DNA of 64,000 nt from the NCBI GenBank assembly GCA_029550525.1, contig JAKPHF010000016.1, positions 1-64,000 of the forward strand, in the 5' to 3' direction. The notes under the pieces are model-generated. The model searched no databases. It had not been told where the DNA came from and saw only the letters and a program-made list of their open reading frames with translations. The translations under genes and the position numbers were made by a program. This DNA is from Planctomycetota bacterium (GTDB taxonomy: Bacteria; Planctomycetota; Phycisphaerae; UBA1845; PWPN01). Shown here piece after piece: positions 52,472 through 62,500 of this stretch. The stretch's first letter is position 1. Each line of letters starts with the position of its first letter.

Positions 52472-55400
52472 TCACCACCGACGGCGCTTCATGACCGCCA
52501 GGGCGAGCAGATTGCCCAGCATCACCCAGGATGTCACACCGAAACCGCACATCGGCGCCACTGGCGTCTGAACCGACTCCGAATCGGTCATTTCGGTCGG
52601 CGTTCCATTCTGCTGCTGGGAGTTGTTGGCCCCGTTTGGCGATTGCGTGCCGCCGGTCGGAGTCCCGCTGCCCGAAGGCACGACGTTGCCCGACAGGTTG
52701 GGCATGACGACCACGCGGGTGACGGCCGTGCCTTCCTGGTTCAGGGAATCCGGCGCGCTGTCCTGGACCCGCAGTGTGTACTCGGTGGTGACCGTCGGCT
52801 TGGCCTCGGGGATCAGAACGTCCGTCCGGGACAGCGTGGTGTTCTGGCTGCCGTCGCTGGCCGTCCAAGTGATCTTGTACGGCGGCACGCCACCCTTCAC
52901 CAAGCCCCGGAGCTGGACGCTCTGGCCCTCGGTGATGACGTACTCGGGCTGCTCGATGGTCACCTCGAGTGTGGCGGCCACCACCACCTTGACGAGGCGG
53001 CTGACCACCTTGCGAGCCGGCTGGCCCGGATCGCTCACGCCCTCCATGTCGCTGACCGTCACGCGGAAGGTGGTGGTCTCGAGCGGCCGGGCGTAGACGG
53101 AGAACGTCCAGTACCCATCGCCGGCCGGAGAGCCGGTCAGAGATCTGAAGGCTTTGTAGTCCGGCACATCCTCATCCTCCACGAACGGCGAGACCGGATT
53201 GTTCTGATCCGCCGGCGCCATGAGGATGGCGACCTTCTTTTTGCCCAGGATCTGGTCGTCCGGGCCAATGCGATCCTTCTCGCCGATGGTCGGGTCGAAT
53301 TCGACCTTGTACCGGCCGTCGCCGCCGGTCACCCGGAACTCGAGCCGGACGCTCTGACCAGGCGAAACGGTCTTGGTGGGCGGCGGTATCACCAGCAGGT
53401 CGTCATCGGCGGTGCGAATGTTCTCAATATCCACCAGTCTGTCGCTACCACCTTCGCCGTCGTTGGTGATGAACCCGCAAATGCTCGAGTCGTTGGGCGG
53501 GTCGCACGGTGCCAGTGTGCTGGGATACTGCAGAGCGTTCGGCGTCACGACGGTGGGATCACCCAACCGGTAGTCGGCCACGTCGTTGCCGGGCCCGCCA
53601 TGGAGTGTATCGCTCAGGATGTACGTCCGGTTATGCTGGCGGACGTCGTAATCGCCGCGACCGATGAGCACGTCGTCGCCGTCGCCGCCCAACAGGATGT
53701 TCACGCGCCAATTGCCGGTGATGTTGTCGGCGAACTGGCTGCCGAGAACGTTGTGGATCTCCTGGAGAACATCGAACCCGCACGCGACCGTGTCCTGGGG
53801 CTGCGTCTCGGCGAGATTGACCGTCACGCCCAGAGCGGCGTCCTTGTAGCTCACCCAGTCGGACGGGCTCTCCAGTTGCGGTCCCGGAGGCGTAGGCAAG
53901 GGCGGGCCGCCGATGAGCACATCGTTGCCCAGACCTCCTTCGAGCACGTCATTACCGGCTCCGCCATCGAGGCGGTCATCGCCGGCACCGCCGACCAGAA
54001 TATCGTTGCCCCCCAAGCCGCTGATCTGGGTCGGCGCCAAATCGTGGCCGTAGATCACGTCGGAGCTCTCACTGCCGCGGACAATTTCAAACCGGTCGGG
54101 ATTGATCACACCGCCCGGCGGCACCGGCGTGCCTTCGGGCAGATACCGGTTGACGATCACGTCATAGAAGCCGCCCGCGCGAGCCGTGGCCAGGCCCGAG
54201 CTGTAGGGTGCGAGCCCCGGATCATACGACAGCGCCGGCAGTACCGAGCCGCCGGGGAACTGCAGCGTGACGTCAGTGCCGTCGTCCGTCTTGAGCTCGA
54301 GGTCCAGCGCCGGCCATCCGCCCGGAGGCAGAATCTCGGTCATCGGGTCGAGCGGCCAGCCAAAGTTCGAATAAAGCTGGGCCACCTCGCCCCATTCCAT
54401 CAGATCGATGGGTTCCTGCCGCAGGTTGACCACCACCGAACCCCTCTCGTCCGGCTCGGTGAAGGCCAGCGTGTCCACGCCGTTGCCACCCGACATGTAA
54501 TCGACGCCGGCCCCGCCGTGGATGATGTCATTGCCCCACTCACCGTACAGCTCGTCGTCGCCGACGTCACCCCAGATCTCGTCGTATCCGGCAGTGGAAG
54601 GATCGTCAGGGTTGTCAGCCGAGGGCGGAGGCGCAGAGCTCGGATCGTTGCCGTCGCCCCAGATCTTGTCATTGCCGTTGCCGCCGCACAAAGCATCGGC
54701 GCCTCGACGGCCCAGAATGATATCGTCGCCATCCTCACCCAGAAGGATGTTGTCGTAACCGTATTCCTGCCCCTGACCAACTATGTACCTGCCCAGCGGA
54801 ACTCGTGAGTAACTTCCGGACGGATGCGTGGGATAACCCGGGAAGCGCTGCAGTCCGAACGCGTCCACCACTGTCCGATTCAATTGCCGCCCGCGCGGGC
54901 CAAGCGAGTCATCATTACGGGTGCTGCCCGTGATCCGGTCCGCGTGCCGGGTGCCGATCACGTTCTCGATGCCGTAAATCGTATCCTGACCCACAGTGGC
55001 TTCGCCATCGAGGGCGTAGCCGGGAGCAAAGGCACCACCCGGATCGTCGTAGCCGAGATCGATTTCCGCACCGATCCCGCCGTACTCCGCCGGAGGCACC
55101 ATGTGGTAATCGACCGTGTCGTTGGGGTCCAGATCCTGGTACGGCTGCGGTGACCTGGAAGTGAGCATTCCCTCCCTGAGGTTACGATCTCCCAGGGAGA
55201 AGTTCGGGTCCGGCTGCGGAAGATCTTCGGACGGCGGTGGTCCGCCGCCATCGTCGTACCCCACCAGGTAGCTGGGATGGACCGAGCAACCGATGATGAT
55301 GTCGTTTCCGGAGTTGCCCTGAATGACATCCGCGCCATAGTTTCCGACGAGCACGTCCGAGCCCGGTCCGCCAAACAGAACGTCGGGCGATCCGCTCGTG

Positions 55401-57673
55401 ACACTCAGCCCGTCGTCACCCTGGATCAGATCACCGTGATCACCGCCACCGATGCGGCTGACGATATCAAAGTAAACCGCATCGCGATCAGCGGGGCCCC
55501 CGTCTCTGCCGTTGAAGGTTAAGTCGCCCCAAATCTCGTCCGAGCCGGCTCCGCCGTTGATGATATCCGACCCCTTGCCGCCCAAAATCAAATCGGAGCC
55601 GCTGCCTCCCTTGATCACATCGTTCCCGAAGAACGGCGTGGTCAGATCGTCGTAAAGGGGGTGGTACGCGGGATCGTAGGCAGGATCGTCTGTCGGAACC
55701 TCCGGCATGGGGTTCCATGGTCCCCACGAGCCCCGAGCCAGCAAGGCCCTGGGTCGATTGACCACGCGGTCGCCGAAGATCAGGTCGCCGTCGGCGCCGC
55801 CGTGGATGTAATCGTCGCCCCCGCCGCCGGCAATCCGGTCGCTGCCGCCGCCGCCGAAGATGGTATCGTTTCCAGCGAAGCTGATATCCGAACAAGGCAG
55901 GAGGAACTTGTCGCCCACCGGCGTCGATGCCGAATAATCGGTCATCAGCTCTATGAAGTCATACATGGTGAGCAACCGGAAGTCTTCCACCGGCCACAAC
56001 CCGTTGAGCGGATGCGGCCGCCAGGCAACGAAATCGGGATCACCATCATCATCCTGATCCAGTTCGTCACCATCGCCGTAAATCTCGTCCGGCTGGTTGC
56101 TGCCCCAGATAACATCGCTGCCGGCACCGCCGAACATATAGTCGCCCGTCTCCGACCCACTGCTGTTATCCGGCGTGGAGTAAAGGATATCGTTGCCGGC
56201 TTCACCGAAAAGCCAATCCGTATACCTGCCGCCGTGAAGCCGGTCGTCGCCCCTGTTGCCCAGCAGAATACCACCACCCACTTCAAGCTGGGTTCGCAGC
56301 GTGTCTGCCCGGATCGTCCCCCGAAGCACCTCGAAATTGGCTAGCGTGTCTGTCGCGCCGAAGGTGTCGACCACGGTACCGTTAAGGGTCCCGTCGATGG
56401 GCCCCTCACCGCCGTCACGGGAGTAGTCCACCATGTCGAAGCCGTCACCGCCACTGAGCTTATCCGCGCCGTCGCCACCGACGATAATGTCGTTGCCGGG
56501 ACCGCCGCTGATGGTGTCATTTCCGTCCTGACCGAAAATGACATCATCGCCCTCACCCCCTTTAACGAAGCCCCTGCCGTTATTTACCGGATCCCGGTCG
56601 TCGTGGGCGACGTCGTCTCCGTCACCGCACGCGATGTAATCATCGCCGGGACCGCCGTCAAAGTAGTCCTCACCGTCGCCGCCGAGGAGCACATCGTCGC
56701 CACTCTCGCCAAAGAGCCAAACGTTTTTGGTGTTATCCTCGACAAAGAACCGGCCGTCCACTAAGTCGTGACCTTCGCCCGCACCGACGATGATCCTGTC
56801 GATATTGTCGAACGTCAGGTCTTCGAGTTGTCCCTCACTGCGAACATTCGCGCAACTTGGGTCACCACCGTAACGGAAAACCGGCAGGTCGTTGACCCAG
56901 CACTGCAAGGCAGGTGTCTCGTCGGCGGGAATGGGATCACCTTCCTCCGTGAAGCCCAACTGGCCGGGATACACGATTTCGATGTCGAAACGCCAGTATT
57001 CATTGGCGGGATCGGCCGGATCGTCCGGATCAGTGGCGGCCACGTTCGACCAGATCGTGACAAATCCATCACGGGCGATGAAATCGGCGATGAAATCGAC
57101 GTCTATGGCCGTTTCATCGTTGATGATGACCCCGATCCCGTAGGACGCCTCGTCCTCGAACTCCAGCCCAACCACATTGGTGATAATCAGGAAGAAGAAT
57201 TCGTTAGCCTCGAGGATGCCGTCGCCGTTAACCGTGACCGGGATCTCCACTTCCACATCGTCGACACTCATCACGACCGATCCACTGGCCGACACGTAGT
57301 CCACCCCGGCCTCTGCTAACGGAGCTCCCCAATACTCCTGAGGAACATCGCCGAAGTTCTCGTTCGCTCCGGCGGTGTGGTAATCGAACGAAACCACCAT
57401 CGGCGGATCGCCGGGATTCTCAGGCGCAGGAACGGGCTCCTCCAGCCTGACCCTGAACCTGAACGTGACGGTCTCACCGTCGTTGCCTTCGCAAATCGAC
57501 ACACCCAGGACCCTCGCGCCGATGGTCTCGGGGTCCTGAGCCCGGGCCTGTGAGGCCAAGCCGAGAACCAGGATGAGACTCAACCCCAACCACCCGCGCA
57601 GAACCGCGGTGAAGAATCTGCGAACCCCCGCGGCACAGCCCGCAGACGGGCTGCTGACGAGCAAAGATCGCAT
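52472..57673 (-). CDS. Giant secreted protein with Calx-beta domain, RTX-type Ca2+ repeats and a C-terminal sorting tail
   Basis: 1733 residues. Signal peptide ~1-45 (LSLILVLGLASQARA). Residues ~50-190 resemble a Calx-beta domain (FRFRVRLEEPVP, VEIPVTVNGDGILEANEFFFLIITN). From ~310 to ~1390 run about 35 hemolysin-type repeats of GGxGxDxL type (GGPGDDYI, GGDGDDVL, GGAGNDVL), mixed with unique stretches. Residues ~1400-1640 hold two Ig/PKD-like beta domains (PGQSVRLEFRVTGGDGRYKV, EGQSVQLRGLVKGGVPPYKITW). A Gln/Thr-rich linker leads to CGFGVTSWVMLGNLLALAVMKRRRW: Cys-Gly, one helix, basic end. That tail looks like a sortase-type anchor signal. It is probably a Ca2+-dependent surface adhesin or matrix protein. 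ATG 57673 is preceded by AGGA. Confidence 0.88.
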   Translation of the reverse strand: MRSLLVSSPSAGCAAGVRRFFTAVLRGWLGLSLILVLGLASQARAQDPETIGARVLGVSICEGNDGETVTFRFRVRLEEPVPAPENPGDPPMVVSFDYHTAGANENFGDVPQEYWGAPLAEAGVDYVSASGSVVMSVDDVEVEIPVTVNGDGILEANEFFFLIITNVVGLEFEDEASYGIGVIINDETAIDVDFIADFIARDGFVTIWSNVAATDPDDPADPANEYWRFDIEIVYPGQLGFTEEGDPIPADETPALQCWVNDLPVFRYGGDPSCANVRSEGQLEDLTFDNIDRIIVGAGEGHDLVDGRFFVEDNTKNVWLFGESGDDVLLGGDGEDYFDGGPGDDYIACGDGDDVAHDDRDPVNNGRGFVKGGEGDDVIFGQDGNDTISGGPGNDIIVGGDGADKLSGGDGFDMVDYSRDGGEGPIDGTLNGTVVDTFGATDTLANFEVLRGTIRADTLRTQLEVGGGILLGNRGDDRLHGGRYTDWLFGEAGNDILYSTPDNSSGSETGDYMFGGAGSDVIWGSNQPDEIYGDGDELDQDDDGDPDFVAWRPHPLNGLWPVEDFRLLTMYDFIELMTDYSASTPVGDKFLLPCSDISFAGNDTIFGGGGSDRIAGGGGDDYIHGGADGDLIFGDRVVNRPRALLARGSWGPWNPMPEVPTDDPAYDPAYHPLYDDLTTPFFGNDVIKGGSGSDLILGGKGSDIINGGAGSDEIWGDLTFNGRDGGPADRDAVYFDIVSRIGGGDHGDLIQGDDGLSVTSGSPDVLFGGPGSDVLVGNYGADVIQGNSGNDIIIGCSVHPSYLVGYDDGGGPPPSEDLPQPDPNFSLGDRNLREGMLTSRSPQPYQDLDPNDTVDYHMVPPAEYGGIGAEIDLGYDDPGGAFAPGYALDGEATVGQDTIYGIENVIGTRHADRITGSTRNDDSLGPRGRQLNRTVVDAFGLQRFPGYPTHPSGSYSRVPLGRYIVGQGQEYGYDNILLGEDGDDIILGRRGADALCGGNGNDKIWGDGNDPSSAPPPSADNPDDPSTAGYDEIWGDVGDDELYGEWGNDIIHGGAGVDYMSGGNGVDTLAFTEPDERGSVVVNLRQEPIDLMEWGEVAQLYSNFGWPLDPMTEILPPGGWPALDLELKTDDGTDVTLQFPGGSVLPALSYDPGLAPYSSGLATARAGGFYDVIVNRYLPEGTPVPPGGVINPDRFEIVRGSESSDVIYGHDLAPTQISGLGGNDILVGGAGDDRLDGGAGNDVLEGGLGNDVLIGGPPLPTPPGPQLESPSDWVSYKDAALGVTVNLAETQPQDTVACGFDVLQEIHNVLGSQFADNITGNWRVNILLGGDGDDVLIGRGDYDVRQHNRTYILSDTLHGGPGNDVADYRLGDPTVVTPNALQYPSTLAPCDPPNDSSICGFITNDGEGGSDRLVDIENIRTADDDLLVIPPPTKTVSPGQSVRLEFRVTGGDGRYKVEFDPTIGEKDRIGPDDQILGKKKVAILMAPADQNNPVSPFVEDEDVPDYKAFRSLTGSPAGDGYWTFSVYARPLETTTFRVTVSDMEGVSDPGQPARKVVSRLVKVVVAATLEVTIEQPEYVITEGQSVQLRGLVKGGVPPYKITWTASDGSQNTTLSRTDVLIPEAKPTVTTEYTLRVQDSAPDSLNQEGTAVTRVVVMPNLSGNVVPSGSGTPTGGTQSPNGANNSQQQNGTPTEMTDSESVQTPVAPMCGFGVTSWVMLGNLLALAVMKRRRW

Positions 57674-57725
57674 GGAATCGTCCTGGCGAGTCACTGATTG
57701 AGGCCTGTAGATCATGGGCGTGAAC

Positions 57726-57748
57726 CTTATAAGCTGCTGATTTATAAG
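57726..57748. promoter_or_regulatory. 7-bp inverted repeat upstream of the giant gene
   Basis: CTTATAA (57726-57732) and TTATAAG (57742-57748) with a 9-base spacer lie about 53-75 bases before ATG 57673. It is the only AT-rich symmetric site in this stretch and could be an operator or part of a promoter. No -35/-10 pair was convincing. Confidence 0.35.
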
Positions 57749-57881
57749 AGCTTATTGTCGGCTGGCGATCCGGGGTCGCCATGTCTCGTCTGGTTGGCCC
57801 TCGGCCGGAGTCCCTCCTCCGGTCTAGGGCGGGCGTAGCATATCCTACCGTGGTTCAAATGTCCTGCCAATCCGCCAGGGG

Positions 57882-59063
57882 TCACTCCGGCAGGGGAGCT
57901 TCCGCCCGGGCGGGAGCCGGGCGAGCCGGTTTCTCGCACGCCGGTGACGGAGCGACCGGATCGGTCGGACGATCTTCCTGCCGAGCGGAATAGGGGGCCA
58001 GGTACTCGTCGAAGAACGAGACCGTCCGCAGGGCGTAGTACTCCGGCCGTACCACGACGCACTGGTTATGCTTGGCTCCCGGCACGACCCACAGGCTCTT
58101 GGGCCCGGGGGCGGCCTCGTACAGCAACTGAGACTGCTCGACCGGGATATAGCTGTCACGCTCGCCGTGAATGAACAGGATGGGCCGGGGCGGCTTCATG
58201 GCGCGCAGCGCCTTGCGAACGGACGGGAACGTGCAGTTCAGCTTCCGCCGGCACTCGCGGAAGAGCAACCAGCGCAGAAACCGCCAGAACTGCGGCGGAT
58301 GGTTCTCGTAGACGAACCGGACCTTGGCGAAAATGTAGGCCCACCGCTTCATCAGGTACTCGAGGACCGTGTCGGAGCTGAACGCCCCGTCGGTGATGAT
58401 GGCCTTGATCCGCAAGTCGTTCACGCTCGCGAGAATGGCCGCTCCCGCCCCGCGGGAAATGCCGAACACGCCGATCTCCGGCGGGCGGCCTTCCCGCTCG
58501 AGCAATTCCTCGACGTACGCGATGGCCCCCAACATGTCGTTGACTTCGCGGTCGCTGGGCCACTGCCGCGGCTGATAGCCGGGCTCATGGCTCGATTCGC
58601 CGTGGCCGCGATAGTCGAAACTGAACACGTCGTAACCCGAAGCCAGCAGCGGCCGGCAGTAGCGGGCACAACTGTACATGTCACTGGAGAACTCGTGCGA
58701 GAAGATGACCATCCCCTTGGGACGGCCCTGGTGATTGCCTCGCAGTAACATGCCGCACAGATTGAGGTTATCGAAAGCCCGGAAAGTGACCCGCTCGCCG
58801 TCGATCCGCTCGAAATCTCGCGGACCCATGGCCAGGGGCGGGGGCGTGTCGCGAATGATGTTGAGCATCAGCCGGACGTACTTGCGCAGAATGAGCCAAA
58901 CGGTCGTTATCACGAAACAAACCGTTACGACCATGGAAGTCAACGCCCAGTTACGAGCGATGTACTCCCACCATACGGCACCCAATGCGCCTTCCGCCAG
59001 CATCTGTAGATGATCGGTCAAGCTCTGTGTCGGACTCCTGACCCCCAACAACCGCGCCAGCAT
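57882..59063 (-). CDS. Membrane-anchored alpha/beta hydrolase (serine aminopeptidase S33/lipase-like)
   Basis: 393 residues. An N-terminal helix (WALTSMVVTVCFVITTVWLIL) anchors it. The hydrolase fold shows VIFSHEFSSDM (oxyanion), FSFDYRGHGESS, the nucleophile elbow VFGISRGAGAAI, the acid HGERDSYIPVEQ and the His in GAKHNQC. Family members cleave acyl esters or peptides; the substrate is unknown. The C-terminus (from ~365) is Pro/Ala-rich and probably disordered. It is downstream of a stretch where the activase gene cluster ends. Confidence 0.82.
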   Translation of the reverse strand: MLARLLGVRSPTQSLTDHLQMLAEGALGAVWWEYIARNWALTSMVVTVCFVITTVWLILRKYVRLMLNIIRDTPPPLAMGPRDFERIDGERVTFRAFDNLNLCGMLLRGNHQGRPKGMVIFSHEFSSDMYSCARYCRPLLASGYDVFSFDYRGHGESSHEPGYQPRQWPSDREVNDMLGAIAYVEELLEREGRPPEIGVFGISRGAGAAILASVNDLRIKAIITDGAFSSDTVLEYLMKRWAYIFAKVRFVYENHPPQFWRFLRWLLFRECRRKLNCTFPSVRKALRAMKPPRPILFIHGERDSYIPVEQSQLLYEAAPGPKSLWVVPGAKHNQCVVVRPEYYALRTVSFFDEYLAPYSARQEDRPTDPVAPSPACEKPARPAPARAEAPLPE

Positions 59064-59201
59064 GATATTAGAGCGGCTGAAGCTTGGTTACAAGAGCCCT
59101 CAGGCAAGGGACCCAGGGGAAATGCCGGACGAGTTGCCCGGCCGGGCGTGAGGGAGGAGGCCGATGGGAAGCCGGGCCGACGAAACCGTACACAATCCAA
59201 A

Positions 59202-59486
59202 CTACGCAGTGATGAACGGCTCCATTTCTCGCTCGACGGCTGCCTCATCGAGCGCTTCGCCCGCGTTCAGTCGGGCAAGCAGCCCGGCAATGGCCTGCTT
59301 CGCTCGAACGGCCTGGGCCCCGGAGATGAATCCGCCGTAGACATGCTCGCCGGCCAGGGCGGCGTTGATCGCCTGCTCCTTGTTGTGCTCGTCCAGCTCG
59401 GTGAAGTAGACCGCCCGGAACCGGCGGTTGTAGCCGGGCTCGCGGTAGATCTCAAACATGATCTTGTCGGCAGTGGCCACGATCAT
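59202..59486 (-). CDS. Small conserved-looking protein downstream of the activase gene
   Basis: 94 residues, no family recognised. The middle (MFEIYREPGYNRRFRAVYFTELDEHNKEQAINAAL) is a beta-beta-alpha-like stretch; the end is a Lys/Glu helix. ATG 59486 is used; GTG 59480 has the better-spaced ribosome binding site (GAGGA). It lies after a hairpin repeat at 59504 that separates it from the activase gene. Confidence 0.5.
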   Translation of the reverse strand: MIVATADKIMFEIYREPGYNRRFRAVYFTELDEHNKEQAINAALAGEHVYGGFISGAQAVRAKQAIAGLLARLNAGEALDEAAVEREMEPFITA

Positions 59487-59503
59487 TCCTCGTCTTGTCG
59501 GGG

Positions 59504-59522
59504 GGCGGGCGTCTCGCCCGCC
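59504..59522. repeat. GGCGGGCG/CGCCCGCC hairpin
   Basis: A perfect 8-bp stem (59504-59511 with 59515-59522) around TCT, between the activase gene and the small protein gene. Same family as the copies at 11811 and 63414. Confidence 0.65.
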
Positions 59523-59535
59523 TATTGCCTGCCTT

Positions 59536-59580
59536 TCAGCCCATAGCTGATAGCTCATAGCTCACAGCTGTCACCGTTCA
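59536..59580 (-). repeat. TGA-ladder repeat at the activase stop
   Basis: On the minus strand TGA begins at 59580 (the stop), 59573, 59564, 59557 and 59538. The first step is exactly 7; the 59564/59557 pair is also 7 apart. GCTGTGAGCTATGAGC is shared with the GH57 tract. Confidence 0.75.
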
Positions 59581-62500
59581 CACCTCGACCAACAGCGCCG
59601 ACTTGAGCTGTTCGAGCTTCGCCTCGATCCGGGCCCGCACCTGTTTGTTGCGAACCATGTCCTCGCGATAGCGCTTCAGGAAATAGGCGATGGTCTCGAT
59701 ACGGATCTTGATGGAGCCGGCGGGCTTGTTCTCGTCGATGTCCTTGAAGCAGAAGTACGGCGTGCCCGATCGTTCGACGATCTCCTCGATGTTGCTGTAG
59801 ATCGGGGCGTCGTGGCCGCACTTGAAGCTCGATAGTTCGAGCGCGACGAGATTTGGATGCCGGGCCGCGTACTTGGCCGCCCACAGTTTGCGGCTGGTGT
59901 TCTCGGAGTAACTGTTCTTCCACACGTCCTCGATGGACAGTGGAGAGGCGATTTCGCCCGCTCGGACCTCATCGCCGAACAGCCGATCGAGAATATCCTC
60001 GTCGATGGGCAGCGCGTCCTGCCACAGGATGGGGTAGCCGAGCTTCTGCAGTTCCTCGGCGATCTCGTGATTGACGCCAGGGTCGTTGTGGTACGGCCGG
60101 GCCAGGACCACCACGCCCAGGCGATCCTCCCGCTCGAGCTGATCGATGATTTCCCGCGACCGGGCCCGCATGCGGTTCATGAAGTTTTCCATCGCAGCCA
60201 GCCCCTGCTGTGTCGCGCGTTCGGACTCCGCCTCGGACAAGCCGAGCTCCTCCTTCCAATCCAGGTACATCTGCCGCGCCGCCAGCGCCGGCCGATCCAG
60301 ATTGAGGAACGTCTTTTTGAACACGATGCCATGAGCGGCAAACAGGTCGCCTTCCTTGATGAACGCGGCATGCGTCGCCTCGGCCGTGCCCACCACCGTC
60401 GGACAGGCCCGGCTGGCCTGCACGTTGGCCAGGAACGTGGGGAAGCTGTCCACCATCGGGAAGAAGATGTGACTCAACGGCGTGCGAGCGTGCTGCACGT
60501 ACAACAGGTCGTGCACGTGCGGGATACCCAGCTTGCTCGGGAAGCACGGGTCGATGGCGCCGCGCTTCGCGCCGCGTTTGTAGAGCTCCTCGCTCGTGTA
60601 CTCCGAGAAGACGATATTGCCCGCCGGCACGCCAAGCGATGTGAAATAGCCAAGGAAGAACGGCGCGTGATTGTAGAGGTTCAACACACGGGGTATGCCG
60701 ATGCGCACCTGCGTGCGCTTTTCCATGAGCGTGCGTCGCCGTTCGACGGCTTGACGCTTGGCCGGCGTCATCCACCACTGGCTGCGAGGCAGTTCATCGG
60801 CGACGTTACGCACCTGCGGCGGCTTGAACGCCTCATGAGCCGCAATGTGCAGCATGTTGGGGTTGGCCTTCTTCACCGCGTCCAGGCCACTCTTGATCTC
60901 GCGCATGTCGTTGACGTCTTCGACCGTGCCCTTTTCGCAGGTCGCAATGATCAAGCGTTGCTCGCCCGGACCGAGCGGCACTTTGCTCTTGGACTTGCTC
61001 GCACGCGGCTTGGCGACACCATTCTGCTCCAATGCCGCCTCGCTCTCCCGGCCGCTTTCGACGCTCACGGCCTCCTGGGCGGCCCGCTTGATCCGTGTCG
61101 GGTGTGCGTCCTCCGGTCCGCGTTTGATCAAGTGAGTGGTCAGATCCACGAGCGAGCCATGATCGTTCGTCGCCGCGGCACTGGTCTTCACGTCGATGAA
61201 CGTGCGCAGGCACTTGTTCTTGCAGAAATAGCAGCGAGTGTCTTCGTTACGGGTCGTGCGGTACTCGATGTGCTTGACCGCCTCCAGGCCGATGAAGCTC
61301 GTGCGGATTCCCAATTGCGTGACCAGCCGATGGGCTTCGAGGGCACAACCGATCGCCCCCGACTCGCCGCAGTGCTGATGCACGATGATCTCCGGCGTGA
61401 TACCTGTGCCGACGAATCGCGATTCGATGAAATCCACCTGGGCCTTGACCGCGGCCAGGTTGTGCTGCGTCCCGCCCTGCAGCACGAACTTGCGGCCCAG
61501 CTTGGCCAGGTTGGGGATTTGCGCGACGTACAGCCAGATGTTCTTGGGAAGAACAGCGGCCAGGCCGGCCATGATCTCGGTCGGCGTCCAGCCCTGCCGC
61601 TGGAAATCGACGATATCCGACTGCATGAACACCGCGCAGCCGTAGCCGAAGTTCGGCATCTGCTTGGCGCTGAACGCCAGGTCGGCATACTCGCGCACGT
61701 CGTAACCGAAGCCGGTAGCGGTTGACTGCAGGAAGTAGCCGTTGCCCGCCGAGCACTGTGTATTGAGCTTGAAATCTTTGACTCGGCCGTCCTTGAGCGT
61801 GATGAGCTTGATGTCCTGCCCGCCGACGTCCACGATGACGTCCGTGCCGGGATAAAAGTGCAGCCCGCTCTCGGTGTGGGCCACGGTCTCGACCAGCGCG
61901 ACGTCGGCACCGATGACGTCCTTGAGGATGTCCTTGGCGTAACCGGTCGTGCCGACGCCCAGCACCTCGAGCGTGCAGCCCTGAGCGGCGATCTGCGCCT
62001 CGAGCTGCGCGAAGATGTCCTGCGTGTCCTCGATGGGGTTGCCCTTGGACAACTGATACGCCTTGGCCACGACCCGCTTGTCGCGATCGATGAGCACGCC
62101 TTTCGTGCTGGTCGAGCCGCCGTCAATACCGGCGAACACCTGGACCACTGAGCCGGGCTCGAGCCGGGGCGGCTCCCACTTGACCGGGCGATAGCGCTGC
62201 TTGAACCGGGCGAGGTCAGCCTCATCCTTGACCAGACCGCCCGCTCCGGCCGCCTTTTTCTCTTCGCCGCGCCCCACCTCGATGTACCACCGCAGCTTGT
62301 CCGTGCCCCAGTAGACGCCCTGATCGGGGTTGTCCTCCAATTCCACCTTGGCGAACTCCACCGCGCCGATGGCCGCGAAAAACTGGGCGTTCTCGGGCAC
62401 GATGATGAGGTCCTCGGGCTTGGAGCCGGGCGGGATCGGAACGTTGCGTTCCTTCCACACCGCCTGGATGTTGGCCACCCAGCACTCGTACATGCCTTTG

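Noticed and set aside
52304-54808. 834-codon open frame antisense to the giant gene
   Set aside because: It mirrors the Gly/Asp-rich repeats of the real gene (stop codons are rare opposite GGxGxD codons in GC-rich DNA) and its translation resembles no protein family.
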